Below the pieces are notes generated by a model that did no database searches, was not told the origin of the DNA, and saw only the letters and a program-made list of their open reading frames with translations. From Gaiellasilicea sp046594445 (GTDB lineage: Bacteria > Actinomycetota > Thermoleophilia > Gaiellales > Gaiellaceae), in the NCBI GenBank assembly GCA_046594445.1, contig JBKJSM010000097.1:1-16424 (forward strand): a stretch of DNA of 16,424 bases, written 5' to 3'. This document shows, one piece after another, positions 1 to 7,786 of the stretch. Both the position numbers and the translations under genes were made by a program. Position 1 is the stretch's first letter, and the number at the start of each line of letters is the position of its first letter.

Positions 1-889
1 GCTCCAGTTCCTCGGCCTGGTCGACGAGTTCGAGGGCCGGCGGCCCGGCCAGCGCGAGACGTCCTTCCTCGGCGTGCACGACTTCGCGGCGCTCTCCGCC
101 GCGGCCCTGTCGCTCGCGCTCGTCGCAATCGCCTTCGGTCGCGGCGGCCGCATCGAACGACGCCTGATGTGGGCGGCTGTCCTCGCCGGCGGCCTCGGCG
201 TCGTCCTCTCCGGCGCGCTCGCGAGCGTCGGGGCCGTGCTGCTCGGCGCCGTCGTCGCCGGAGTCGCGGCGTGGCGCCGGAACGTCCTCACTCGCCGTCG
301 TGCACTCGGGCTGGCAGCGATCGTCGCCACCGTCCTCACGGGATCACTGACCATTCGCAGCGCCGATCTCGACCAGCTGCTGCGCTTCGTCGGCGTCAGC
401 CCGCAAGAGGAGGAGACGACGACGAACGTCCAGAGCTACGCACACCGGTCGGTGCTCGGCTACATCGGCGTCCGGATCTTCCTCGACCATCCCGTGCTCG
501 GCGCCGGCTGGCAGGGATCGGTGCTCGAGGAGAGCTACCGCCCTTACCTCGAGGACGCCCGGCGACGCTATCCGTCCGTCTCGGAGGAGTCGCTGCCCTC
601 GCCCGAGCACCCCTGGGGCGTGCAGAACGCCTTCGTCCAGGCCGCGGCGGACCTCGGCGCGCCCGGGCTCCTCGCGCTGCTCGGGCTGTTCGCCGCAGGC
701 GCGTGGACCGCGATCGCGGGCTACCGGCGCGGCCCCCCGGAGGCGCTCGTACCGCTGCTCTGGCTTGTCGTTGCCGCGGCGGAGCTGACGGCGCTCGGGC
801 TCTTCGCGGGCGTGCCCGTCGACGCACTTCTCTGGCTCGCGCTCGGTCTCGCGGTAGCATCGCGCGCTGTGCCCAGGAGCGACGCATGA
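1..889 (+). CDS. O-antigen ligase/polymerase-like membrane protein (5' partial)
   Basis: The reading frame is open from base 2, so the gene begins upstream of the window; an internal GTG at 74 is only the first start-like codon and not a convincing start. About 295 residues are visible. They contain several hydrophobic segments, then a hydrophilic extracytoplasmic loop with GYIGVRIFLDHPVLGAGW, then HPWGVQNAFVQAAADLGAPG leading into further membrane segments. The pattern 'short helix, H-P-x-x-G-x-G, long loop, H...N-x-x-x-Q/L-x-x-x-x-x-G-x-x-G' is that of the Wzy_C/O-antigen ligase family, which joins lipid-linked glycan units in the membrane. Whether it polymerises repeat units or ligates glycans cannot be told from sequence. 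The stop overlaps the next gene's ATG (ATGA), so the two are translationally coupled. The family is fairly sure; the exact activity is not. Confidence 0.75.
   Translation, partial: LQFLGLVDEFEGRRPGQRETSFLGVHDFAALSAAALSLALVAIAFGRGGRIERRLMWAAVLAGGLGVVLSGALASVGAVLLGAVVAGVAAWRRNVLTRRRALGLAAIVATVLTGSLTIRSADLDQLLRFVGVSPQEEETTTNVQSYAHRSVLGYIGVRIFLDHPVLGAGWQGSVLEESYRPYLEDARRRYPSVSEESLPSPEHPWGVQNAFVQAAADLGAPGLLALLGLFAAGAWTAIAGYRRGPPEALVPLLWLVVAAAELTALGLFAGVPVDALLWLALGLAVASRAVPRSDA
875..879 (+). promoter_or_regulatory. Ribosome binding site AGGAG
   Basis: AGGAG lies 6 nt before the ATG at 886, inside the end of the upstream membrane-protein gene. It fixes the epimerase start at 886, within the ATGA overlap, and contrasts with the genes nearby that lack a Shine-Dalgarno sequence and appear leaderless. 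Confidence 0.7.
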
Positions 890-1827
890 GCAGGCGGGTC
901 CTCGTCACGGGCGGCGGCGGCTTCATCGGCTCGAATCTCGTCCGCGAGCTGCTCGAGCGTGGCGACGCCGTTCGAATCCTCGACAACTTCGCCACGGGAA
1001 ACCGAGCGAACCTCGCCGGCCTGGAGGACGACGTCGAGGTGGTCGAGGGCGAGCTGCGCAGCTACGAGCGCGTCCACAACGCCGTCCGCGGCGTCGAGCT
1101 CGTCTTCCATCAGGGCGCGCTGCCATCGGTGCCGCGCTCCGTACAGGATCCGCTGACGACGAGCGCGGTCACTATCGAGGGAACGCTCAACGTGCTGCTC
1201 GCGGCCCGTGACGAGAGCGTGCGCCGAGTCGTCTACGCCTCCTCGTCGTCGGTGTACGGCAACACGGGCACCCTGCCGAGGACGGAGATACAGCAGCCCG
1301 ACCCGATCTCGCCCTATGCGGTCGCAAAGCTCGCTGCCGAGCGCTACTGCGTCAGCTTCCACCGCGTCTACGGGCTCGAGACGGTCGCCCTTCGCTACTT
1401 CAACGTCTTCGGCCCCCGGCAGGACCCCAACTCGCAATACGCGGCTGTCGTGCCGCGCTTCATCGCCGCGATCGCTGCGGGCGAGCCGGTGCCGATCCAC
1501 GGCGACGGCAGCCAATCGCGCGACTTCACCTACGTCGCGAACGTGGTTTCGGCCAACCTCCTCGCAGCGGACGCCGACGAGGCGAGCGGCGCCGTGCTGA
1601 ATGTGGCCACGGGCCGCCAAGCGAGCGTCAACGAGCTGGCGGACGCGATCGGCGTCGTGCTGGGGAAGCCGGTCGAGAAGCGGTACCTGCCGGTCCGCAC
1701 GGGTGACGTCAAAGATTCGTGGGCCGACGTCGGCGAGGCGCAGCGAGTGCTCGGCTACGAGACCAGGATCGGGCTCGAGGACGGCCTGCGCCTGACGGCC
1801 GAGGCCGCCCATCTCGCTCGTGACTGA
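886..1827 (+). CDS. NAD-dependent UDP-sugar 4-epimerase (WbpP/TviC-like SDR)
   Basis: A 313-residue extended short-chain dehydrogenase/reductase. The NAD-binding motif VTGGGGFIGS is at residues 7-16, an acidic residue ending beta-2 (LDNF) near 33, the serine-rich catalytic segment ASSSSVYG at 118-125, and the Tyr-Lys pair in SPYAVAK (Y144, K148). Segments such as GALPSVPRSVQDPLTT (77-92) and YFNVFGPRQDPNSQYAAVVP (171-190) resemble UDP-GlcNAc/UDP-GlcNAcA C4-epimerases of the WbpP type more than GalE of the Leloir pathway; this sub-family call is from memory of those motifs. It should act in the cytosol, inverting C4 of a UDP-hexosamine, hexose or uronate for the glycan made here. It overlaps the preceding gene by 4 nt and the following one by 8 nt. 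Confidence 0.85.
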   Translation: MSRRVLVTGGGGFIGSNLVRELLERGDAVRILDNFATGNRANLAGLEDDVEVVEGELRSYERVHNAVRGVELVFHQGALPSVPRSVQDPLTTSAVTIEGTLNVLLAARDESVRRVVYASSSSVYGNTGTLPRTEIQQPDPISPYAVAKLAAERYCVSFHRVYGLETVALRYFNVFGPRQDPNSQYAAVVPRFIAAIAAGEPVPIHGDGSQSRDFTYVANVVSANLLAADADEASGAVLNVATGRQASVNELADAIGVVLGKPVEKRYLPVRTGDVKDSWADVGEAQRVLGYETRIGLEDGLRLTAEAAHLARD

Positions 1828-2995
1828 TCCCACGAGTGAGACCATCAAGATCGTCCGGATCATCGCCCGGCTGAACATGGGCGGCCCGGCGCTGCACGTC
1901 GCGTATCTCTCGGAGGGGCTCGCCGCCCGCGGCTACGACACCACCCTCGTCGTCGGCTCGCTCGGGGAGGGGGAGGGCTCGATGGCGTTCGTCGCGGAGG
2001 AGCGGGGAGCGCGGCTCGTCCACCTCGCGTCCATGTCCCGGGAGATCTCGCCGGTGCGAGATCTGATTGCGCTGATCAAGCTCGTGAGACTGCTCAAGAC
2101 GATCCAGCCTCACATCGTCCACACGCACACCGCCAAGGCGGGGGCGATCGGACGCATCGCGGCCTGGGCCGCCCGTGGGGAGAGACGCCCCATCGTCGTG
2201 CACACCTTCCACGGTCACGTCCTGCGCGGGTATTTCGGGTTATTCGGCACCTTGGCGTTCCGACTCCTGGAGCGGCTGCTCGCGCGCGCGACGACGCAGC
2301 TGGTCGCCGTCAGCCCCGAGGTGCGCGACGATCTCGTCTCCCTCAAGGTCGCTCCGCGCGAGAAGTTCGCCGTCATCCGACTCGGGATCGAGCTCGACGA
2401 GCGGACCCATCCCGACCGCTCGCGTGCGGAGACGCGCCGTCAGATCGGCGTCGCGCCCGAGCGCTTCCTCGTCGGCTGGGTGGGCCGGATGACGGCGGTG
2501 AAGCGCGTGCCGGACGTGCTCGAGGGATTCCGCCGGCTCCGGGAGAGCGGCGTCGACGCGGTGCTCTGCCTGGTCGGTGACGGGCCAGATCGCGAGGAGA
2601 TCGAGGGTCAGGCCAGCGCGCTCGGGGTGATCCGGCACACGCTCTTCGTCGGCTACCAGGATCACGTGGGCAGCTGGTACGACGCGTTCGACGTCCTCGT
2701 GCTGCCGTCGGCGAGCGAGGGAACGCCGGTCGTCGCGATCGAAGCGCTTGCCGCCGGCTGCCCCGTCGTCGCGACGCGCGTCGGCGGCGTCCCCGACGTC
2801 GTCGAGGACGGCATCACCGGGTACCTCGTGGAGGCTCGAGACACGGAGGCGTTGGCCGACCGGCTCGAGCGGCTGGCGCGCGACCCGGAGCTGCGACGCC
2901 GGCTTGGCGACGCAGGCAAGGAGCGCGTGCTGACCCGCTACGCGGTCGAGCGGCTCGTCGCCGACACCGACGCGCTCTATCGCTCCCTGCTCTAG
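1820..2995 (+). CDS. Family 4 glycosyltransferase (GT-B fold)
   Basis: A 391-residue glycosyltransferase of normal GT4 length. The N-terminal domain opens with KIVRIIARLNMGGPALHVAY (10-29), the acceptor-side Gly-rich loop, and carries HIVHTHTAKAGAIGR (98-112). The C-terminal donor-binding domain has VGWVGRMTAVKR (218-229, with R223 and K228 as likely phosphate-binding residues), LVGDGP (251-256) and the E-x7-E motif in SEGTPVVAIEALAAG (E300, E308). It should transfer a sugar from a nucleotide donor to a lipid-linked glycan at the inner membrane face; donor and acceptor are not deducible. The GTG start at 1820 is chosen because it retains the conserved first beta strand and overlaps the epimerase stop by 8 nt. 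Its TAG stop is shared head-on with the convergent hydrolase gene. Confidence 0.88.
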   Translation: MTDPTSETIKIVRIIARLNMGGPALHVAYLSEGLAARGYDTTLVVGSLGEGEGSMAFVAEERGARLVHLASMSREISPVRDLIALIKLVRLLKTIQPHIVHTHTAKAGAIGRIAAWAARGERRPIVVHTFHGHVLRGYFGLFGTLAFRLLERLLARATTQLVAVSPEVRDDLVSLKVAPREKFAVIRLGIELDERTHPDRSRAETRRQIGVAPERFLVGWVGRMTAVKRVPDVLEGFRRLRESGVDAVLCLVGDGPDREEIEGQASALGVIRHTLFVGYQDHVGSWYDAFDVLVLPSASEGTPVVAIEALAAGCPVVATRVGGVPDVVEDGITGYLVEARDTEALADRLERLARDPELRRRLGDAGKERVLTRYAVERLVADTDALYRSLL

Positions 2996-4144
2996 CCGAG
3001 GCGCTGGAACGCCGCAAACGACGGCTTACGGGTGCCGGTCTCAGTGAGGAATCCGGACTGCCAGCCTTCCTCGAGCCGCGGGCGGCGCTCGTCGCGAAGC
3101 AGGAACCAGAGCATCATGTCGATGCGCGGGTTCTTCTTCATGATCCCGTACGCCTGAGTCAGGTACAGCGCCTGCTTGGCAGGGGTGACGCCAAAGACGG
3201 GGTCGGGCGGGTTCGTCTGGTAGCCGTACTCGGTCACCCAGATCCGCTTGTTCCCGTAGAGCCGGGTCACTTCCTTGATCAGCACGTTGATGTTCCCAAG
3301 CGTGACGGCGGTCGGCTCGCTGCCGCGCCTCCCCGGCGGCGGCGGCGTCGCGGGCGTCTCGGCCGGGCTCCCGTAGTAAGGGTGGTGCGCGTAGGCGTCG
3401 AACGTCTTCAGCCCGGCCCTCTTCATCCCGGCCAGGAACGCGAGCGGCGCAATCGACGGGCGGGCCGAGCCGGGCTGGTTGTTGCCGCGCGGGGCCGTGA
3501 CGCCGCAGGCGACCTTCGAGGCGCCGAGCGTTGTCACCGAGACGCCCTGATAGATCGCGTTGCAAATCTTCGCGTAGTCGATCGGGCTCTGGGCGACCCA
3601 GCGGCCACCCACCTTGCGGTACTGCGGGCGCAGGAAGGCGGGGTTGTTCGGCTCGTTCCAGGCGACCCAGTGGCGCACCGCCGGTAGCGGCCGGCCGTCA
3701 GGAGCGGCGAACGAGCCGCCGTATCGCTTGGCGGCGGCGGTGGCAAAGCGCTGGAGGTCGAGGGGCTGCCGCGGCACGACATTGACGCCGGCGGCGGCGT
3801 TCGCCCACGGCGGCGTCCGGACGATCGAGAAGACGACTCTGATTCCGTACTGCTGCGCGTAGTTGACGGTGCGGTCGTAGACCGACCAGTCGTACGCGCG
3901 GTCGTTCGGATTGGCGGCGTTCGCCGGGCGCCGCGTGGCCACGCCGCTCGGGCCGCCCCAGAAGAGGTCGACCCGGATCAGCTTCGTCTTCAGCGTCTTC
4001 AGGGTGGGAAAGACGACGTCGGGATTGCCGTAGAGGATCTGCGAGTCGTCGTAGATGCCGTGCTGGAGGAAGCGCGACGCGGCGGCCGAGGGCACGCTGA
4101 CGAGTGCGGTCGCTGCGAGCGCGGCCGCGACGAGCGCGAAGCGG

Positions 4145-4152
<8 letters not shown>
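2992..4152 (-). CDS. Secreted glycoside hydrolase, clan GH-A TIM barrel
   Basis: A 386-residue protein with a signal peptide: a short basic start, a hydrophobic stretch (about residues 5-20) and an AAA/S cleavage region near 23-26. The mature part has hallmarks of clan GH-A retaining hydrolases: HWVAWNEPN (161-169) with N166-E167 as the acid/base pair after beta-4, AHHPYY (255-260), and IWVTEYGY (304-311) with E308 as nucleophile after beta-7. This suits GH5, GH39, GH51 or a relative; the exact family and substrate cannot be named. The start is TTG at 4152; it is the only nearby start that preserves the signal peptide, and GGGAAG lies 6 nt upstream. The first 8 nt overlap the end of the UDP-xylose synthase gene, so the two are coupled. 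A role in trimming or releasing the polysaccharide made by the cluster is inferred. Confidence 0.8.
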
Positions 4153-5080
<928 letters not shown>

Positions 5081-5086
5081 CGCGGG

Positions 5087-5092
5087 ATCATA
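5087..5092 (-). promoter_or_regulatory. -10 element TATGAT of a probable leaderless promoter
   Basis: On the minus strand TATGAT is followed by 6 nt (CCCGCG) and then the GTG start at 5080. This spacing would place transcription start at or beside the start codon. The hexamer overlaps the TGA stop of the upstream membrane transferase gene (5088-5090). No clear -35 box is seen. It matches the three other TANNNT sites in this window. Confidence 0.55.
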
Positions 5093-6293
5093 GCCCGGCC
5101 ACTCGGCGGTTCCTGGAAACCTTACGAATCACTAACGAGCCGCCCGCGGCCTCGAGCACGAAGAGCGCCGGCAGGGACGCGTAGAGGAAGCGCGGATGCA
5201 GGTGCGTGTGCTCGTAGAAGGTGTAAAAGAGGGCGTTGCCGGCGATCGCGGCGCCGAGCAGCGCGGCCACCCACGGTCGCAGCGCCAGCAGGCCGACCAG
5301 CGCCAGCGGCAGCAGCAGCAGCAGGGTGCGCGGGTCGAAGACGAGCGAATCCGCCCAGCTGCGCCCCGCTTGCTCGATCGAGAAGCCCGGCACGTTCGGA
5401 ATCTCCGGATAGCCCTTCGGCCAGTACGCGGCCACGAGCGGCGCAAAGGCGAGACCCGTCGCGGCGAGCGGGAGCGCTCGCCGCGGCCCGAGGCGGAGAG
5501 CGACGAGCAGCACCGCGGCGACGGCGAAGAAGCCGTTGGAGACCTTGACCACCGTCGCGTAGCCGAGCAGGGCGCCCGCGAGCGCCAGACGGAGCTCGTC
5601 GAGGCGGGGCGAGAGCAACAGCGCGAGCGCGGAGACGACGAGAGCGGTCGAGACGGGTTCCGTATAGAGATGGAGGCCGACGTCGACGTTCCACTGGCCG
5701 TTCTCCCAAGCGCTCGGGCCGGCGAGCGCTCGCGACAGCAGCGGCCAGGCGACGACGAGCGCCGCTGCGGCCACCCCGGCGACACGCCGGCCGGTTGCCC
5801 GAAAGCCGGCGTAGGCGGTTGCGACGACCGTGACCGCATTCGCGGCGAGCGTAAGGAGAAGTCCCGCGGCGAACGCCGAGTCAGGGCCTACCACGCCCAC
5901 GACGCGCAGGGGCAGGAGCGGAATCGCCCAGAGCAGCGGCCAGCCGACGACGGCGGCGCCGGCCGGCTCGGTGGCGAGCACGAGCGCGCTCGCAGCGAGC
6001 GCGACTGTGAGCGCGGCGACCGCGATTGCCTCCCAGCGAGGACGGAGTCGCCACGCCGCCCACGCGCCGGCTCCGAGGAGCGCCGCAGCAGCCGCGCCCG
6101 CAGGGCCGAACGCGGCCGAGATCAGCTCGCGCGCCTCGGCGTAGAAGCCGGTGGCGTCCCCGTTCAGCGGCTCGTAGTCGTACCTCGGCATCCCCGGCAG
6201 GGAATGGCCGGACGCCGCGAGCGCGGCGAGCGGGAGCGCCACCCGGATCGCGGACAGCCCTACGAGCGCGGCGATCCAAGCGCGGTCGGTCAC
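5088..6293 (-). CDS. Polytopic membrane glycosyltransferase, GT-C-like
   Basis: A 401-residue protein made mostly of hydrophobic segments. After the first membrane helix (about 5-28) comes a loop with the acidic D46 in YEPLNGDATGFYAEAREL (40-57), the position at which GT-C enzymes carry their catalytic Asp/Glu. Later loops have LYTEPVS and a C-terminal EHTHLHPRFLYASLPALF, similar to the periplasm-facing R-Y/F-x-x-x-x-P region of PMT/ArnT-like transferases. GT-C enzymes take sugars from polyprenyl-phosphate donors on the outer membrane face. The GTG start at 6293 is chosen because the first membrane helix follows at once and a TANNNT hexamer sits 7 nt upstream; the frame stays open far upstream only because stops are rare in this GC-rich DNA. 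It could instead be an uncharacterised membrane protein, since no family-specific motif is decisive. Confidence 0.7.
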   Translation of the reverse strand: MTDRAWIAALVGLSAIRVALPLAALAASGHSLPGMPRYDYEPLNGDATGFYAEARELISAAFGPAGAAAAALLGAGAWAAWRLRPRWEAIAVAALTVALAASALVLATEPAGAAVVGWPLLWAIPLLPLRVVGVVGPDSAFAAGLLLTLAANAVTVVATAYAGFRATGRRVAGVAAAALVVAWPLLSRALAGPSAWENGQWNVDVGLHLYTEPVSTALVVSALALLLSPRLDELRLALAGALLGYATVVKVSNGFFAVAAVLLVALRLGPRRALPLAATGLAFAPLVAAYWPKGYPEIPNVPGFSIEQAGRSWADSLVFDPRTLLLLLPLALVGLLALRPWVAALLGAAIAGNALFYTFYEHTHLHPRFLYASLPALFVLEAAGGSLVIRKVSRNRRVAGL

Positions 6294-6300
6294 GCCGGAG

Positions 6301-6306
6301 AGCCTA
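6301..6306 (-). promoter_or_regulatory. -10 element TAGGCT of a probable leaderless promoter
   Basis: On the minus strand TAGGCT is followed by 7 nt (CTCCGGC) and the GTG start at 6293. It shares the 60-bp divergent intergenic region with the promoter of the LCP gene. No recognisable -35 box is seen, and no Shine-Dalgarno sequence fits between the hexamer and the start. Confidence 0.5.
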
Positions 6307-6341
6307 ACCGGCGCGATCGAAGTGTCCCCGGCGCCCCGCCC

Positions 6342-6347
6342 TACACT
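6342..6347 (+). promoter_or_regulatory. -10 element TACACT of a probable leaderless promoter
   Basis: TACACT is followed by 6 nt (TGACCG) and the ATG at 6354. Transcription would start at or next to the A of the start codon. It is divergent from the TAGGCT site 35 bp away, so the two promoters share one short control region (6294-6353). Confidence 0.6.
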
Positions 6348-6353
6348 TGACCG

Positions 6354-7742
6354 ATGACGAACGGCGCTCCGAGACGCGCGCTCGCGAGCATCCTGTCGCT
6401 GCTCCTGCCCGGCGCAGGCCAGCTCTACGTCGGTGCGAAGCGCCGCGGACTGCTCCTGCTCGCGCTGACGGCGGTCGCGCTGCTCGCGCTCGCCGCGCTC
6501 GCGGCGTGGGCGCCGTTCAACACGATCGACCGGCGGCTCGTTGCCGCCGTGCTGGCGGCCGACCTCGCCCTGCTCGCGCTGCGGCTCTTCGCAGTGCTCG
6601 ACGTCTGGAGGGGCGGGCTGGCGGCCGCCGTCGCGCTCGCTGCGCTCACGGCCGCGCCCCACGTCGCGGCCGGCTGGGTGACGGTCCGCGGCTACGACGT
6701 CCTGGAAACCGTCCTTGCCGACGGGGAGCCGAGTGACACCTTGCGCGACCGCGGGCTCCTGTTCACCGAGCTCCCGCCGCTCCCGCGCTACGTCGCTCCG
6801 GACACGTGGGAGCTCGCGCTCGTGGAGCGGCTGGGGCCGGGCGAGGTGCGGCCGCTCGAGCGCTCGGCCAGGGTGCTCGCGACGCCGCAGGGGGGCCGAA
6901 CGCGACCGTGGACGACGCTCCTCCTCCTCGGCACGGACGAAGGCCCAGGGAACGTCGGCGCCCGCACCGACACCCTGATCCTCGCGGCGGTCCAGCACGG
7001 CACGGGGCGCGCCGTGGCATTCGGGGTTCCCCGGAACCTCGCGCAGGTGCCGCTCGGGAGGGGACGGACGCTCTCCCGCGAGCCTCTGAACGCGCTTTAC
7101 GCTCTGAACGGCGGCGGTTCCCGGGGCGCGAGCGCGCTCAAACAGGCGATCTCGAACCTGCTCGGGATCCGGGTCGACTACTACGCGCTCGTCAACCTGC
7201 TCGGATTTGCCGACCTCGTCGACGCGGTCGGGGGCGTCGAGATCGATGTGAAGGAGCGGCTGCGCGACGAGGTGACGCGCCCGGCCTGGGGCGAGCCGAA
7301 GCCGAAGATCGACGTCGTTCCGGGTCGGACCTACCGGTTCTACGGCCGCGAGGCGCTCGCGTACGTCCGTTCCCGGAAGGACTCGAGCGACTACACCCGC
7401 ATGGCCCGGCAGCGGTGCTTCCTGAGCGCGCTCGCCGACCAGCTCGACCCGGCGCGCGTCCTGCGCAACTTCGGCTCGCTCGCGAAGACGGTCGAGACGA
7501 ACGTGCACACGGACGTCCCGCTCAACCGGCTGCCGAGCCTCGTACGGCTGGTGTCGTCGGTCGAGCCCGAACGGACGCTGACCGTCACGTTCGGCCTCGA
7601 ATACTTCTTCGGCCGGCAGAAGACCGGCAATTACCCGGCGCCGAACCGGGGGCGAATGCAGGCGACCGTGCGGAAGGCGATCCTCGAGCCACAGCTCTTG
7701 ACGACGACCGGGAAGGCGACGACGACCCGCCAGAGCTGCTGA
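6354..7742 (+). CDS. LytR-CpsA-Psr (LCP) family glycopolymer transferase with multi-pass N-terminus
   Basis: A 462-residue protein. Residues about 180-400 form the LCP domain: LLLLGTDEG (189-197), RTDTLILA (204-211), VPRNL (225-229), LNALYALNGG (245-254), YYALVNLLGFADLVDAVGG (276-294) and EALAYVRSRKDSSDYTRMAR (333-352). R204, D206, R227, R339 and R341 sit where the family binds the pyrophosphate-polyprenyl substrate and metal. LCP enzymes move glycopolymers from a lipid carrier to peptidoglycan or arabinogalactan outside the cell. The N-terminus is unusual: ILSLLLPGAGQLYVGAKRRG (13-32) begins a run of about three membrane segments to residue 100, whereas most LCP proteins have one. The ATG at 6354 follows a TACACT hexamer by 6 nt. 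It is followed after 44 nt by a GT-C gene with its own apparent promoter. Confidence 0.88.
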   Translation: MTNGAPRRALASILSLLLPGAGQLYVGAKRRGLLLLALTAVALLALAALAAWAPFNTIDRRLVAAVLAADLALLALRLFAVLDVWRGGLAAAVALAALTAAPHVAAGWVTVRGYDVLETVLADGEPSDTLRDRGLLFTELPPLPRYVAPDTWELALVERLGPGEVRPLERSARVLATPQGGRTRPWTTLLLLGTDEGPGNVGARTDTLILAAVQHGTGRAVAFGVPRNLAQVPLGRGRTLSREPLNALYALNGGGSRGASALKQAISNLLGIRVDYYALVNLLGFADLVDAVGGVEIDVKERLRDEVTRPAWGEPKPKIDVVPGRTYRFYGREALAYVRSRKDSSDYTRMARQRCFLSALADQLDPARVLRNFGSLAKTVETNVHTDVPLNRLPSLVRLVSSVEPERTLTVTFGLEYFFGRQKTGNYPAPNRGRMQATVRKAILEPQLLTTTGKATTTRQSC

Positions 7743-7773
7743 CCGGCCGGACGCGCACGAAACGACGGCCCAC

Positions 7774-7779
7774 TACGAT
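7774..7779 (+). promoter_or_regulatory. -10 element TACGAT of a probable leaderless promoter
   Basis: In the 44-nt gap between the LCP and GT-C genes, TACGAT is followed by 7 nt (CGGCCTC) and the GTG start at 7787. It lends support to that start over any farther upstream in the same open frame. No -35 box is evident. Confidence 0.55.
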
Positions 7780-7786
7780 CGGCCTC

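Noticed and set aside
5196..6350. Plus-strand open frame of 384 codons opposite the GT-C-like gene
   Set aside because: Its product is almost all Arg, Glu and Gly with no fold or motif, and it lies antisense to a protein with clear membrane helices. Long open shadows are normal in such GC-rich DNA.
6294..7508. Possible long N-terminal extension of the minus-strand GT-C-like gene (the frame stays open to 7508)
   Set aside because: The extension is antisense to the LCP gene, is highly charged, and precedes a normal first membrane helix; GTG at 6293 has its own TANNNT hexamer.
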